DNA of 64,000 nucleotides from Blumeriella jaapii (taxonomy: Eukaryota > Ascomycota > Leotiomycetes > Helotiales > Drepanopezizaceae), in NCBI GenBank assembly GCA_009599575.1, contig VWND01000084.1:368691-432690 (forward strand), given 5' to 3'. Below are positions 33,772-44,570 of the stretch, in pieces. The translations under genes and the position numbers were made by a program. The notes beneath the pieces were generated by a model that saw nothing but the letters and a program-made list of their open reading frames with translations, made no database searches and was not told the origin of the DNA. Position 1 is the first letter of the stretch; every line of letters begins with the position of its first letter.

Positions 33772-35857
33772 TCAGTTCTGAGCATACTGCGCAGGGGCGT
33801 GCTCAGCGAAGGCGTTGCGCTCGCGATCCATCATGCCCACGCGCGCCTCTCGACCTCCGCCTCCTCCTCCACCGGCGCCACCGCGTCCGTGGCCACGCAC
33901 GTGGCCGCGCGAGCTGCCGTAGCCGCGCCCACCGTAAGCCCCACCTCCACGAGAAGAAAAGTAGCGTTTGCCGTCGGGGCTCGTGTACTGCGACGGTCCG
34001 CTCCCGGCATCACCTCCGTGGGCACTGCTGCCCCCTCCTCCTCCGCCACCTCCACGAGCCGCGTGCCCCCGGCCACGCTCGCCTCGCGACCGGCCGTTGG
34101 GGTGGCTGCGGCCGCGGCGGTTGACGGTAAAGTTGATCTTCAGCAAGGGGTGCTCGACCCACTCCAGCCCCTTGAGCCCGAGACCCTCTCGCCGCTCCTC
34201 CTTGACGGTCCATGCCTGGAAGACCTCGCTCGGGTCCGTCAGCGGCCGCAGCTCCGGCACCCAGGCCTTGACGTAGTCGCCCTGCGGGTCGTAGTCGAAG
34301 GCCTGCTTGACCGGGTTGAAGATGCGGGCCTCGCCGCGCGGGTCGTTGCCGACGCCGGCGAGGTACTGCCAGTTGCCCCAGTTCGACGACAGGTCGTAGT
34401 CGACGAGCATGCACTCGTACCACTCGGCGCCGATGCGCCAGTCGATCTTGAGGTGCTTGGCGAGGAAGGACGCGACGTTCTGGCGGGCGCGGTTCGACGT
34501 GTAGCCCGTGTGGTACATCTCGCGCAAGCTGGCGTCGATGAGACCCATGCCCGTGGTGCCGTTGCGGAAGCGCTCGATCTGGTCGCGGACCTGGGCCGGC
34601 GTGGTGCCCGGGACGGGGCGGGCGGGGGTCGACCAGCGCTCCTCGCCCTCGGCCTTGAAGCCGCTGAGCCGGAAGAGCTTGGGGCCGAACTTGCGCGTGC
34701 ACAGGCGCATGTAGTCGCGCAGAGCAGCTCGAAGCGGACGCTCTTGGTGCCGGCGTTCTCGCCCTGGCCGTACGCCGGCACGGACGCGTAGGCCGGGTTG
34801 GTACCGTCCTCGTAGGCCACGAGCGAGGCGTGGATCTGGCGGGCCGTGATGCAGCCGAGCGCGAGGTACGCCGAGAGCTTGGTGGAGAAGTCGTGGCCGA
34901 GCAGGCCGTTGCGGGTGCTCTGGTAGGTGACGATGTTGCCTTTGGTGACGAGGTACTCGAGCCGGTCTTGGGCTTGCGACTCGCCCCCGAGGAAGGGGTG
35001 GGCCGAGGTCGTGCCGGGGGGGTACGAGGGCGGTTGGGACACCAGATCTTGCGCGTTGAGGGGCTTCAGGAGGCATTTCTGGAGGCCGTCGAGCGTCGCC
35101 GGCATGGTGAAGGGCGCGCGCTGGTCGGGAATCGACGACGCGGCCGGGTAGGGCGGAAGCGCGCCCCGCGCCGGGGTCGGCAGGACATCGCGAGGGATCT
35201 CGCGCAGCGGCTCCACCGTCTTGCGATAGCTGGTGAAGACGTCGGACAGCTCGTCGATGTTGGAGAGGGGGAGGTCACGGCTGGGGGGGGGAGTGGGCGT
35301 TAGCACGCCCCTCTTGCGGGCCGACGGCGAGGGCACGACTCACTCGTCGATGAGATACTTCTCGTCGGTCCACAACCTGAACTCGACGCCGGCTTCTCGA
35401 CAGGCCTTCTTCACCTGCGACTCGTCCTGGGCCTCTTCGACGCCCTCCTCGCCCACCATCCACACGCCGCCGACCTTCATGTCCGCCCGGGTCGGGGACT
35501 GCTTCAGCAGGTCGGCCACGACGCCGGCCAGGGTCCCGACCCGGATGCACAAGCCGCTCCCGAGCTTCTCGAGCGCCTCCTTGACGTCCCAGACACACTC
35601 GGCCAGGAAGGTGACGCGGTGCGGGCCGGTGCGCCAGAAGCCGCCCACGGGACTCCGGGCCTCGCGATAGGGGCTCTTGGTGATGCCGTCGGCGAGGAAG
35701 CCGGCGACTTCGAGCTGCTGCGCGCTCAGGACGTAGAGCGGCAGCAGATGGGTGAAGCCGTCGCTCTTGGCCCGGGTGGTCAGGGCGTGGAGGATGGGTT
35801 GTCGGACACGCGGAGGTCTCTCCGCAGGAGGTAGACCAAGACTCTCGCGTCGGACAT
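33772..35857 (-). CDS. cryD: DASH-type cryptochrome with RGG-rich tail (frame broken twice as sequenced)
   Basis: This is a photolyase-family blue-light flavoprotein with FAD and an antenna cofactor. Relatives repair pyrimidine dimers, mainly in single-stranded DNA, or act in light responses. Exons are 35857-35344 and 35280-33772; the 63-nt intron has GTGAGT donor and CTAAC branch. The N-terminal photolyase domain starts VLVYLLRRDLRVSDNP, and LPLYVLSAQQL follows. The FAD domain contains KLSAYLALGCITARQI, VRFELL/DYMRLC, DASLREMYHTGYTSNRARQN, WRIGAEWYECMLVDYDLSSN and WGNWQYLAGVGNDPR, all DASH hallmarks. The last 130 residues are Gly/Arg-rich with RGG repeats, as in other fungal DASH proteins. 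One base is missing near 35794-35798 (after VSDNP) and one near 34718-34724 (within the conserved FELLWRDYMRL block). With both restored the length is about 674 residues. Both sites lie in the most conserved sequence, so sequencing error is likely. Confidence 0.93.
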
Positions 35858-35959
35858 GCTTCTGGCCGTGGAGATCAGGCGGCGGGGTTGAAGGGGGTGA
35901 AGGTGGCGGCGCAGCATGTACACGGGGGGTCCGCGGAGAGGGGAGGGGAGGGGGGGGAG

Positions 35960-36125
35960 CTTGGAGATGGAGATGGAGAAGGAGAAGAAGAGGAAGAGGA
36001 AGAGAAGGAAGAAGAGGAAGAGGAAGTAGACCAGAAGAGGAAGCGGAAGCGGAAGAGGGGAAAAAGAGGCAGAGGGAAGAGAGGGAGAAGAAGGAGAAGA
36101 AGAAGAAGACGATGATGAAGATGCA
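35960..36125. repeat. AG-rich purine tract upstream of cry-DASH
   Basis: About 165 bp are almost all A and G on the plus strand (GGAGAAGAAGAGG-type units). They begin about 100 bp upstream of the cry-DASH start. Confidence 0.88.
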
Positions 36126-37871
36126 GATGGTGATGCAGCTCGAATGCCGTGGCTGACTAAGTCAGCACTGGTGTCGACGTGCCGGCTCTAGGTCGGACCG
36201 AGGTCGGGACGTAGGGTGCTGTACTGTATGTACCGTACTGGACTGTACCAGTGACTGACTGACTGTTCTGTGTCGTCGCTTCCCCTCCCGTACCAGATCC
36301 CCATGGCACATCGAGGCCGTTGATATCGGCTGATCCGCGCGCCGGGCCAGACCCAGACCCAGGACCTGAGATCGATCTCGGCTCGTGGTGGGTCGCCTTA
36401 GCGAGCTCGGGGGATCGGCGCTAAGGGCACCCGCGAGCGACGCCAGCGGGGCGCCCAGGCCGGGGCAGCCACAGGAGGGTGAGTGGTGAGTGGTGAGTGG
36501 TGAGTGGTGAGTGGTGAGTTGGTGTGGTGTGGTGGTGTGGTGGTGTGGTGGTGTGGTGTAGTGTAGGGTGGGTAGTGAGTGTACTGTGTACTGTGTACTG
36601 TACTGTACGTGGCTTCTCGAACCCTTCATCCCCATCACGTGCATCACTCCGTCACGTGCACCACTCCGTCACGGGCTCCGCCCTCTGGCCCTCGCATACC
36701 CGCGGGCACGTGTTTTCTGCGCGACCGGGTGGTGGCCCGTCGGTCGGGTCTACGGCCACGCCACGTCCTGCCCGCTACAGACCGGGCTGGACCTCCTCCC
36801 GACCCAGCACCGCACAGTACAGACAGGACGACCATGTCCCGTCCGGTACCCCACGGTACTGTACTGCACGCCCCGGCACCCCCGGCCCCGACAAAGTCTC
36901 TCAGCCGTTCTACCCGAACCGCTGGGCTCCCCGTCCGAGCCAAGTCCTGCGCGCTGCACGCCCGCGCGTCTCTCGGCTGTCGGCACCGAGCATGGCTTGC
37001 ACGTGGCCGCGCTGCCGTTCGACAGTACAGTACATGCAGTACATATGTACAGTACTGTACATACATACCTTACTGTACGCCGTACACGAGCAAACGCAGA
37101 GTTCCAGCAGCGGCCGCCGCATTCATAGAGATACGCCTGATCGGTTGACGAACACCCCGACACGAACCCCTTCACCTCCTTCTCGCATGCGCGTCGTGCC
37201 GTTCGATCGATCTCGTCGCTCTCTGTACACAGTACAGTATCAAAGCACTTCCGCAGATGCGTGAGTGAGCCTCAGCCATCGCCACCCGGACCCGGGGGAC
37301 CACATCCGCTCTTCCATCCGATGTTGGCGGCTCTTGATGGACCCGAACCCGTGGTAGGGATGCGCGGACCAGCGCCGTGGTCATCACGTGACATGTCCCG
37401 TCCTCCGTTCCTGCCGTTCTCGGCGCTGATGTGATCGCTGGCACTGGCAACTCGTCCCCGGACGGATTTGCCAAAGCGGTGACGATCTGATCCGTCAGAA
37501 GGCTGCGACCAGTCAACCCAGGTCGCCAAGTTCACATAGCATGGAAGAGCACGAGTCTTCGGTCTTGTAACCAAGATGTTCATGTAGAATCAACAACTCC
37601 GGGAGGTAGAGGTTGCCCAGGAGAAAGGGTCTTATGTACTTACTGTATGTACAGTCAGTATATAAATGGTTTCCACAGTTGGTAAGAAGACCCACCAGGA
37701 GACTGGGGAGAGTATCAGGTGACACGTGTTACAGATACGCGACCAAGAAGAACAAAAGAGAGAGGCAAAACACCAAAGCCACGATTGTGATCATCATCAT
37801 TGTCACTAAAAAGACTATTGTTTGTGGTCCCCCCTCCCTTGTGTTACTCCCACTCGCCGGTGCTTTTCACG

Positions 37872-38055
37872 TAAAAAAAAAAGAAAAAGAAAAAAAAAAA
37901 AAAAAAGAAGAAGAAAAAGAAGAAAGAAAAAAAGAAGAAGAAAAAAAGAAGAAGAAAAAGAAGAAGAAAAAGAAGAAGAAAGTAAGAAAAGAAGAAGAAA
38001 AAAGAAAAAGAAGAAGAAGAAGAAGAAAGAAGAAGAAGAAGAAGAAGAAGAAGAA
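37872..38055. repeat. (GAA)n/poly-A polypurine tract ending in C10
   Basis: About 184 bp contain only A and G except for a single T near 37982, and a C10 run at 38060-38069 follows closely. It explains the Lys/Glu-rich frames on the plus strand and the Phe/Leu/Ser-rich frames on the minus strand. Confidence 0.94.
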
Positions 38056-40447
38056 ACCTCCCCCCCCCCCAACGGCAACACCGCTTCACCCGTGCTCTGC
38101 TCGCGCTCCGCTCGCCGTAACGCTGGCTGGCTGCACAGTTCATCATGCTTGTGCTTCTGCTTCACATCACATCCCAGAATGCCCGAGCAGGCGATTCATC
38201 GCCGCAAGCTCCAGCGACGATCTGCTCTTCGCACCCGTTGACCCGCGCTTTGCGTGCTGCGACGCAATACTTGTTTCCGCACTGCAAGGTCGGGGTGGGA
38301 TTCGGGCATGTCTCCGGACTTGCACTCTCCATGCCCTTTGGCGGTCGCTTCTACAGCACAGCACAGCACAGCACATACATGCAGTGTGATGGCGCAGCAC
38401 GATCCAATCTCGCGCTTACGCACCAGCCGTGTATGTAACGTGTTGGCAATTCGTACTGTACCTGGATCCGCAAGTCGGCTTTTGGTGGCCGCCATTCTCG
38501 TGGTTTTGCTCTCTCTTGGCACCTCTTTGTGATCGATCTTTCTGGCTGTTTCACCGGCTTCTGGGACGGGTACTGTTGGGACGCAAAACACGTGACATAA
38601 CCGATCTTTCCAATTCGCAAGCGAGAATGGCTTTTGGTTTCCCCTTAAACCACGTATTACAACCAAATGCGACTGGCTGCATTGCACTACAATATTTGGC
38701 CTGTCTCCCTCCCCATCTCTGTGCAACCGACAGATACCCAGGTATGGTACCAAGGCTCCCTTTGCATACAACCTGCGTTTGCAACCTACCGTAGAATAAC
38801 TTGCTCCCTAGACAAGATTACAACCAAATACGACTGCATTACAATACAATATTTGGCCTGCCCCCACCCCCACCCCCCCTCTGTGATACTGACAAATAAT
38901 CACGTCTGTTCACGCATGAATCTTGTCAGTCGAATCCCGCATTCCGAGGGACCCGGGCAGACCAACACAACACCTGCTCATTCTCCTCCTCCTGCCTGAG
39001 TTCCAACAGCGAGGACACGGTTCCGGAATGTCAAAGGGACCGTAAGTATTGTACAGTACATATGACGAGGCTAAAACAAGGCCAAGTCAGGTACATACAG
39101 TGAGTACCAAGACGTGCCAAGAGAACAGGATTCACACATCAAGCCTACACCTCGTGCAAAACACGCCGTGATGGGGAACAAGCTTTCCCACCCAATCCAT
39201 ACATCCCAGGTCGCGCATCCCGCGGTGTGCCAGCTTCCCCAAACACCACGAGGAGGATCGTGGGCAAGGGCCGCGTTTCCTGACTCGCCAGCGTGGTCGC
39301 GCACCGGTCCTTTTATATATAGCTGTGCATGAAAAGCTCGCAGGACGGACGACTCGGTCGTCCCCGGCCATTATGGCGCGGGCGTGGGATAGGCCTTATC
39401 GTGTGGATTGATCTTGCCCTGACGTTTCGGAGAGCTTTCCGGTGTGGCCATCGAACCCGAGTGCACACGAACAAGCTTTGCCGTCAAGCTCACACGGTAG
39501 GTAGGTACCGGACCGGAATGCCGTTGACGTCAGGAAATGGCACGTCACTTACGTAAGAGCCGAGCGCGCTTTCAGGGACTCGTTCTTGGCAGGATGCTGC
39601 TGTTGAGGTTGATGTTGATCGTACTCAGTCACAGTACTGTACATACATAAGGTACACTAGTGAGTGGGAGGTATTCTGCCCCTCGACACCGCCCGATTCT
39701 TCTCCCCCGTGCACATACCGTGTTTACAGTTATCAGTACTCCTACTACTCCTACTACTCCTACTACTCCTACTACTACTCCTACTACTACTACTACTACC
39801 ACGTCTACAGTGCGGTACAGACCTGAGCTCATCCCACGACATGCGTTCACTGGCGACAGAATGCTTCCCCCTTCTTTCTCGCCCGGACGGGACGGCCAGC
39901 GGGCAGAGCACACTCGGCCCGGCCCTCTAGAAGCACGCGGGCTCGGCAAAGCGCCGCCGGACCTGCCCCATGCGGCAGACGACAAGCCTTTCCCAGCTGT
40001 GCCGCGTCGCCTTCGCATCCCGTCCGATCGATCTCAGCGCTGCGGCGACCATGCCATTGATTGCAGGAGTCACCTCCGTCATGCGATGCCCCCGGGCCGG
40101 CCATGGCCGGCGGCGTGGCGGAGGAGTGTGCCGTGCGATGCGAGCCGGTGCCCTCGTCTCGCTAAGCCTCCTCCTGCCGACTGGACCGGGCGCCGCGTTG
40201 GGAATGGGAATGGGAATGGGGATGGGGTGACCCAGGCCCATACACACACACTTATATAAATACCGACCGCCATGCCGTGCGGACCTGGGAGGCCGCGCTC
40301 AGCCAGTCTCTGCTTGCTCCCACGTCACTCGTTCCGTGCCACGGCGTCGGTCTCTCTGGGCTTCGCGACTGTCCTGTACAGGTATACCACACCGGTCTCG
40401 TCTGACGGCATCGCCAACCTCGCTCCGTGAGCGTCTGCGTCGTCGCC

Positions 40448-41609
40448 ATGAAGCCCGCCGCCCTGCTCTTCGCGCTCAGCAGCGTCGCCGCTCCTTCCGT
40501 TGCGAGCCCTCGGGGCCAGCGACCTCTATTCGGGGGGGTGCGGATCTGTCCCATGCCCTCGTTTGAAGGAGGATGCTGGATGGCGCATAACGTGGTAGAT
40601 AACTTTTGTAGTATGTCATCCTTCTCTTTTCCCTTCTTGTTCCCTTCTTGTTCCCTTCTTGTTCCCTTCTTGTTCCCTTCTTGTTCCTTTCTTATTCCCT
40701 TCTTGTTCCCTTCTCGTTCCCTTCTTATTCCCTTCTTATTCTTTTTTGTTTTTGCTTTCCCGATCCGTCCCGCCCCCTCCTAACGTGTATTAGATGAACT
40801 ACCCAACCCGGTCACAGAGCGAGTAGGATCCGTTCTGCCACCGGAGGGTTTGATATGCGATTTCTTTGAGTAAGTATATCACCACTCACACATTCACACC
40901 ATCCACGAAGCGGGTTTCGGGTTTCAATTTCCCTTTTTTTCTTCTTCATCAACACAAAAGATCGAAAACTTCTCTTCACACACTTGATCTCAACTGACTC
41001 GATGGTTTCCAAAGCGATCACCTCTGCGGGGCGGAGGCCAAGCGCTTCCGCGTCACGCACCCCGGGCTCATGGATCTGTCTCACGTTGTGATCGACGAGA
41101 GCGGCACGCTGCACAACTTCCGAGACAACATCTTTAGCATGAAATGCAACAACACGCACGAGCTCTTCCCCGACGTCGCCCCGGCGGCGAAGCGGAGCGT
41201 GCCAGCCGACGGCTACGGCGGCAGTGCTGCCGGCTATTACGGCGATGATGACGACGACGATCATCCGTTGGATTCTACGGGCTATGATGGCGATGATGAC
41301 ACTGACGAGGAGTTGGGTGAAACTTCCACAGAGGACTCGCGCGACGAGCCGACGGAAGAGAACACCGACTACGTGACCGAGAGGTCGGCAGACGTGTCAT
41401 CAGACAGGTCGACAAGCAAGTTGACTCGGAGGGAGGAGGATCCGGAGCAGACCCCGCGCGAGGGAGAGCAGACGGAGGAGGAGACGGAGTCGGAGGGGGA
41501 GGGGGAGTGGACCGAGGAGGAGGAGGAAGAAGAAATGCCACCTTTGGTAGAGTACGAGGAGGAAGAAGAAATGCCACCTTTGGTAGAGTACGAGGACGAG
41601 GACGAATAG
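40448..41609 (+). CDS. putative secreted cysteine-containing protein with long acidic tail
   Basis: Exons are 40448-40610, 40794-40869 and 41015-41609. Introns of 183 and 145 nt have GTATGT/GTAAGT donors, and CTAAC and CTGAC branch sites. The product is 277 residues. MKPAALLFALSSVAAPSVAS is a clear signal peptide. The mature N-terminal part has six cysteines (ICPMP, GGCW, NFCN, LICDFF, HLCG, MKCNN) before residue about 130 and reads as a compact disulphide domain, including THPGLMDLSHVVIDESGTLH. The second half is an acidic, disordered tail of Asp, Glu, Ser and Thr. It ends in a perfect duplication of EEEEEMPPLVEYE, which is also a direct DNA repeat. No family is recognised. Small secreted Cys-containing proteins are often host- or surface-interaction proteins, but that is only a guess here. 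The exon structure is inferred from frames and splice signals. Confidence 0.66.
40628..40745 (+). repeat. 11-bp minisatellite (TTCCCTTCTTG)n inside intron 1
   Basis: About ten copies of TTCCCTTCTTG and near variants fill most of the first intron of the secreted-protein gene. They account for its length of 183 nt, and form a polypyrimidine-rich stretch ahead of the CTAAC branch site. Confidence 0.9.
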
Positions 41610-42987
41610 ATGGAAGGGAAATTAGCATCGGAGGAGGGTGAGGCGCAGATCGTGTACGACCACATTACAAGGAAGACAATTCACAACCAGCGGAGTGCGA
41701 GGAGGCAACGGCGGAAGCACCCGACGACCACGTCTGGCATGATCCCCACCACCACCACCATCGATCGAGGACGAGCAACCACCGTGTTGTGTTGTGTTGT
41801 GCTGTGCTGTGCTGTGCTGTGTTGTGTTCTACATGAGCAAGACGTCCTGCTCACTCGCTGGGCTTCTGCACATCTCTGAATCGCCCCTGCTATCTCCAGT
41901 CGACCGACTGCTTGCGTGGTGAAACGCCGCCTCCCGAATCCCCGCCGAGCGCTCTCTCGGGCTCCCTTCTTGTTTCTGTACGTTTGAATCCCAAATGAAA
42001 AAGGTGCTTTCCTCTCCTCTCCTCTCCTCTCCTCTCCTCTCCTCTCCTCTCCTCTCCTCTCCCTCCTCCTCTCCTCTCCGTACTTGTTTATTCCACGTGA
42101 CTGTGACTGTGACTGTGACTGTGACTGCGGCCAGACTCTTGCGCTTTCTCCTCAGGGCGATCGTTGAGCCGTGCTTAGTTAACCTTCTATTCTACTGTAT
42201 GTTCGGGTTTCCGGAGGGAGGCTGGTGGTCATCGGGGCGGGTGTGCATGGGATGGGATGGCATGGGATGGGATGGGATGGCATGGCATGGGATGGCATGG
42301 CATGGGATGAGATGAAAAGGTGGGAGTGCCGGAATCGAAACACGTTTAAGGCCAGCGCGAGGCTTGTTTGTTTCTTTGTTTGTTTGTTTGTTTGTCTTAT
42401 CTTTTGAACTAGCGGATGATACCTAGTAGGAGCGGAAAGGCATAGGTACCTATGTACCTCTAAAGGTATGTAAACCAGAACGATGAAGGAAAACCAAAGC
42501 GAAGCAAAACAAACCAAAGCAAAATTAACCGAAACAAACAAAAGATCACCCGCCACGCTTTTGCCCTCCACCTCCACCCCAAAATTCAAGAGTGAAGGGA
42601 GAATGGGATTTATCTTCAATTGCGAAGAAAACCCAGGGCTCGGCGCCACCAAAGCAGAAAGAGCGCCGAATTGTCGAGATTGTGCACTGCAGTGAGTGCT
42701 GGAAGACGGAACGGGCTTTTTCGATGCATGCCTAGCGGGGAAGAAACACGCACGCACGCAGGCTGTGTGAGAGATCAGACACATCGGCCAGCCGGTGGGT
42801 GGGTGGTTGTGCTTTCGGTGGTGATACACGTGTGGAATCTACATAGGCAGGTACTGTATGTAGGTACAGAAATACGGTTGGGTGCCTCCTTCGGTTAATC
42901 TACACCCGATACGTGGTACACCGAGAGGATGTCCACGCCCTCGTCTGCAAAATCATGCATGCCTCATCTACGTACAGCCCCATTCAG
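41610..42987. other. intergenic region with several microsatellites
   Basis: No supported gene is visible. Repeats are TGTGT/TGCTG units (41784-41829), (CCTCT)n at 42009-42068, (GACTGT)n at 42100-42126, GGGATGGCAT units at 42246-42310 and (TTTG)n at 42366-42395. The region separates the 3' ends of the secreted-protein gene (+) and ATP12 (-), so it should contain their terminators. Confidence 0.6.
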
Positions 42988-44225
42988 CTAAGCTGCCTTC
43001 TCCCCCGAGACAAGCAGCACGACGGCGCCCAGCTGCCTCCGGACGTCCTCCCTCTCCACATCATGCGTGTCCTCCACCGCGCCCCACATACCCGTCTGCC
43101 AATCGACCTCCAGACTCGCCGCCCTCGCCGCCTCCTCAACACCAAAGCGCTCCCCGAGCCCGTCCCTCGCAGCACCGCCATCCCGCAAGTGCCCCATCTC
43201 CTCGCTCCACTCCACCACCAGCCTGGCCGCGCCCAGCAGCCCCTTGCCCGCCAGCACGGCGCGTTCCAAGCCCGCGAGCTCGAAGGCCGGCAGGCCCGCG
43301 ACCCAGCCCTGAATGACGTCGCGGGTGGCGCCCGGCTGCGCCCTCGGCACGATGCTGCTCTCGTCGAGGACCTCGACGATCTCGACGCCCGGCCAGACGC
43401 GCTGCGTCAGGAAGGCGATGATGGGCACCGCAGCGCGCTGCTGCCGCGCCCGCAGGCCCTCCTCCGCGCGGCTCGCGTGCGTCTCGTAGCTGGGCGGGTC
43501 CGGCGCCGCCGTGGGCGCCCAGCACAGCAGGGAGTCCGTGTCGAGGTAGCGGAGCAGCGTGCTTGTGATGCTAGAGCGGAGCGGGCCCGGGCTCGGAGAG
43601 GTGGTGTGGGAAGCGTCTTCGTCGGCGATGTCGAGCGCGCGGGAGACGAGCGAGGTCAGCGGGATAAGGTGTTGCTGCAGTGCTTGCTGGGAGGAGATGA
43701 GGAGGTCCCATTCGAGGGCTATGGCGGTCGCGAGGGCCGGTTTGGAGGACGGGATGGCGAGGACGTCTTTGCTAGGGCGTCGGAGCGGGCGCGTGTCGAG
43801 GTGAATCTCAAGTCCTTCTAGAGGACGGTGTCAGCGTTTCGTTTCTTTGGAGTGGATTGAGAGAGGCGCCAGCCAGATGCTGAAAAAAAAACCATACTCT
43901 CGCCCTCCTTAACGCAGACCTCCTTCCAGAACCTCTTCGTGTTCGCACTCCCAGCCCCCTTACCGCCCGCCACAGCCCTGAGATCCAAGCTCCGCTTCAA
44001 CAGCTCTGCTTGCTTCCTCCGCCTCGCTATTCTCGAATCGACGTGCTCTGCGCTCGGGGTAGGCGCTTTCGGTGGCGGGCCCGAGGCTGTGAGAGGCTCT
44101 ACCGTTGCCGGGGCTGATGTAGAGGTATGTAGACATCGCGAGATGGCGGGGGGATGCAGAAAGTGGCGGGATGGAGACGAGATTAAGAGGGAGGAGTTCC
44201 GGGGCAAGTGAATGATGCGCTTCAT
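42988..44225 (-). CDS. ATP12: ATP12 family chaperone for mitochondrial F1-ATPase assembly
   Basis: Atp12 binds the F1 alpha subunit in the mitochondrial matrix and is needed to build complex V. Exons are 44225-43898 and 43817-42988; the 80-nt intron has a GCTGAC branch. The product is 385 residues. The first 40 residues are basic and hydroxylated with no acids (MKRIIHLPRNSSLLISSPSR), fitting a matrix targeting sequence. The ATP12 domain follows: KRFWKEVCVKEGEKGLEIHL, DTRPLRRPSKDVLAIPSSKP, IALEWDLL, QHLIPLTSLVSRALDIA, LRYLDTDSLLCWAP and ALDEVDWQTGMWGAVED-type C-terminal residues. The length suits fungal orthologs. It lies 345 bp downstream of the oxysterol-binding protein gene on the same strand. 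The frame is intact throughout, unlike several neighbours. Confidence 0.92.
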
Positions 44226-44570
44226 GTCTGAGATGGTTGTCGTGGTTGGAAAGGAGGGCTTGTGGTTGTTGATCTGGAAGTAGTTTGAGCTCGGTGTTTC
44301 CTCGGTTGATGCACTTCTGCGGCCGCATCGCTTGTCTCACTTGGGCGGTCCAATGTTGTTGACTTTACGTTTCTTGAGGTTGGGGCAATCTTCAGAACAT
44401 AGTCTTGCTACTAGACATTCGATACGATAAATTAATAACCAAGGCTGATTGTATACGTCTCCAGCAGAATTCATCGCCGCGTGCCTACTCTACACAAAAA
44501 TACATTACGTAGACATAGTGGACTGGACCCTTCCTTCTTCATCCTCGCATAACAAGCACCCCGTCTACGT
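44226..44570. other. short spacer between ATP12 and the OSBP gene
   Basis: 345 bp separate two minus-strand genes. It must hold the ATP12 promoter and the OSBP 3' end. It contains a CCAAT box (minus strand CCAAT written TTGG is not clear) and no visible coding frame. Confidence 0.4.

Larger units (their letters stand above)
35858..40447. other. intergenic region with polypurine tracts
   Basis: I see no supported gene in 4.6 kb. An AG-rich tract at about 35960-36125 lies just upstream of cry-DASH, in its likely promoter or leader. GTGGT repeats are at 36480-36560 and GTAC clusters at 36220-36250, 36590-36610 and 37020-37080. A long GAA/poly-A purine tract lies at 37872-38055 followed by C10, and a (CTACTC)n run at about 39740-39800. 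Remaining open frames have no recognisable domains. Confidence 0.55.

Noticed and set aside
33799..34791. 330-codon plus-strand frame opposite cry-DASH
   Set aside because: It is antisense to conserved cry-DASH sequence and is explained by GC-rich codon use.
37613..38389. 258-codon Lys/Glu-rich frame
   Set aside because: The Lys/Glu part is the GAA/A purine tract, and the rest is unremarkable.
42913..43821. 302-codon plus-strand frame over ATP12
   Set aside because: It is antisense to the conserved ATP12 exon.
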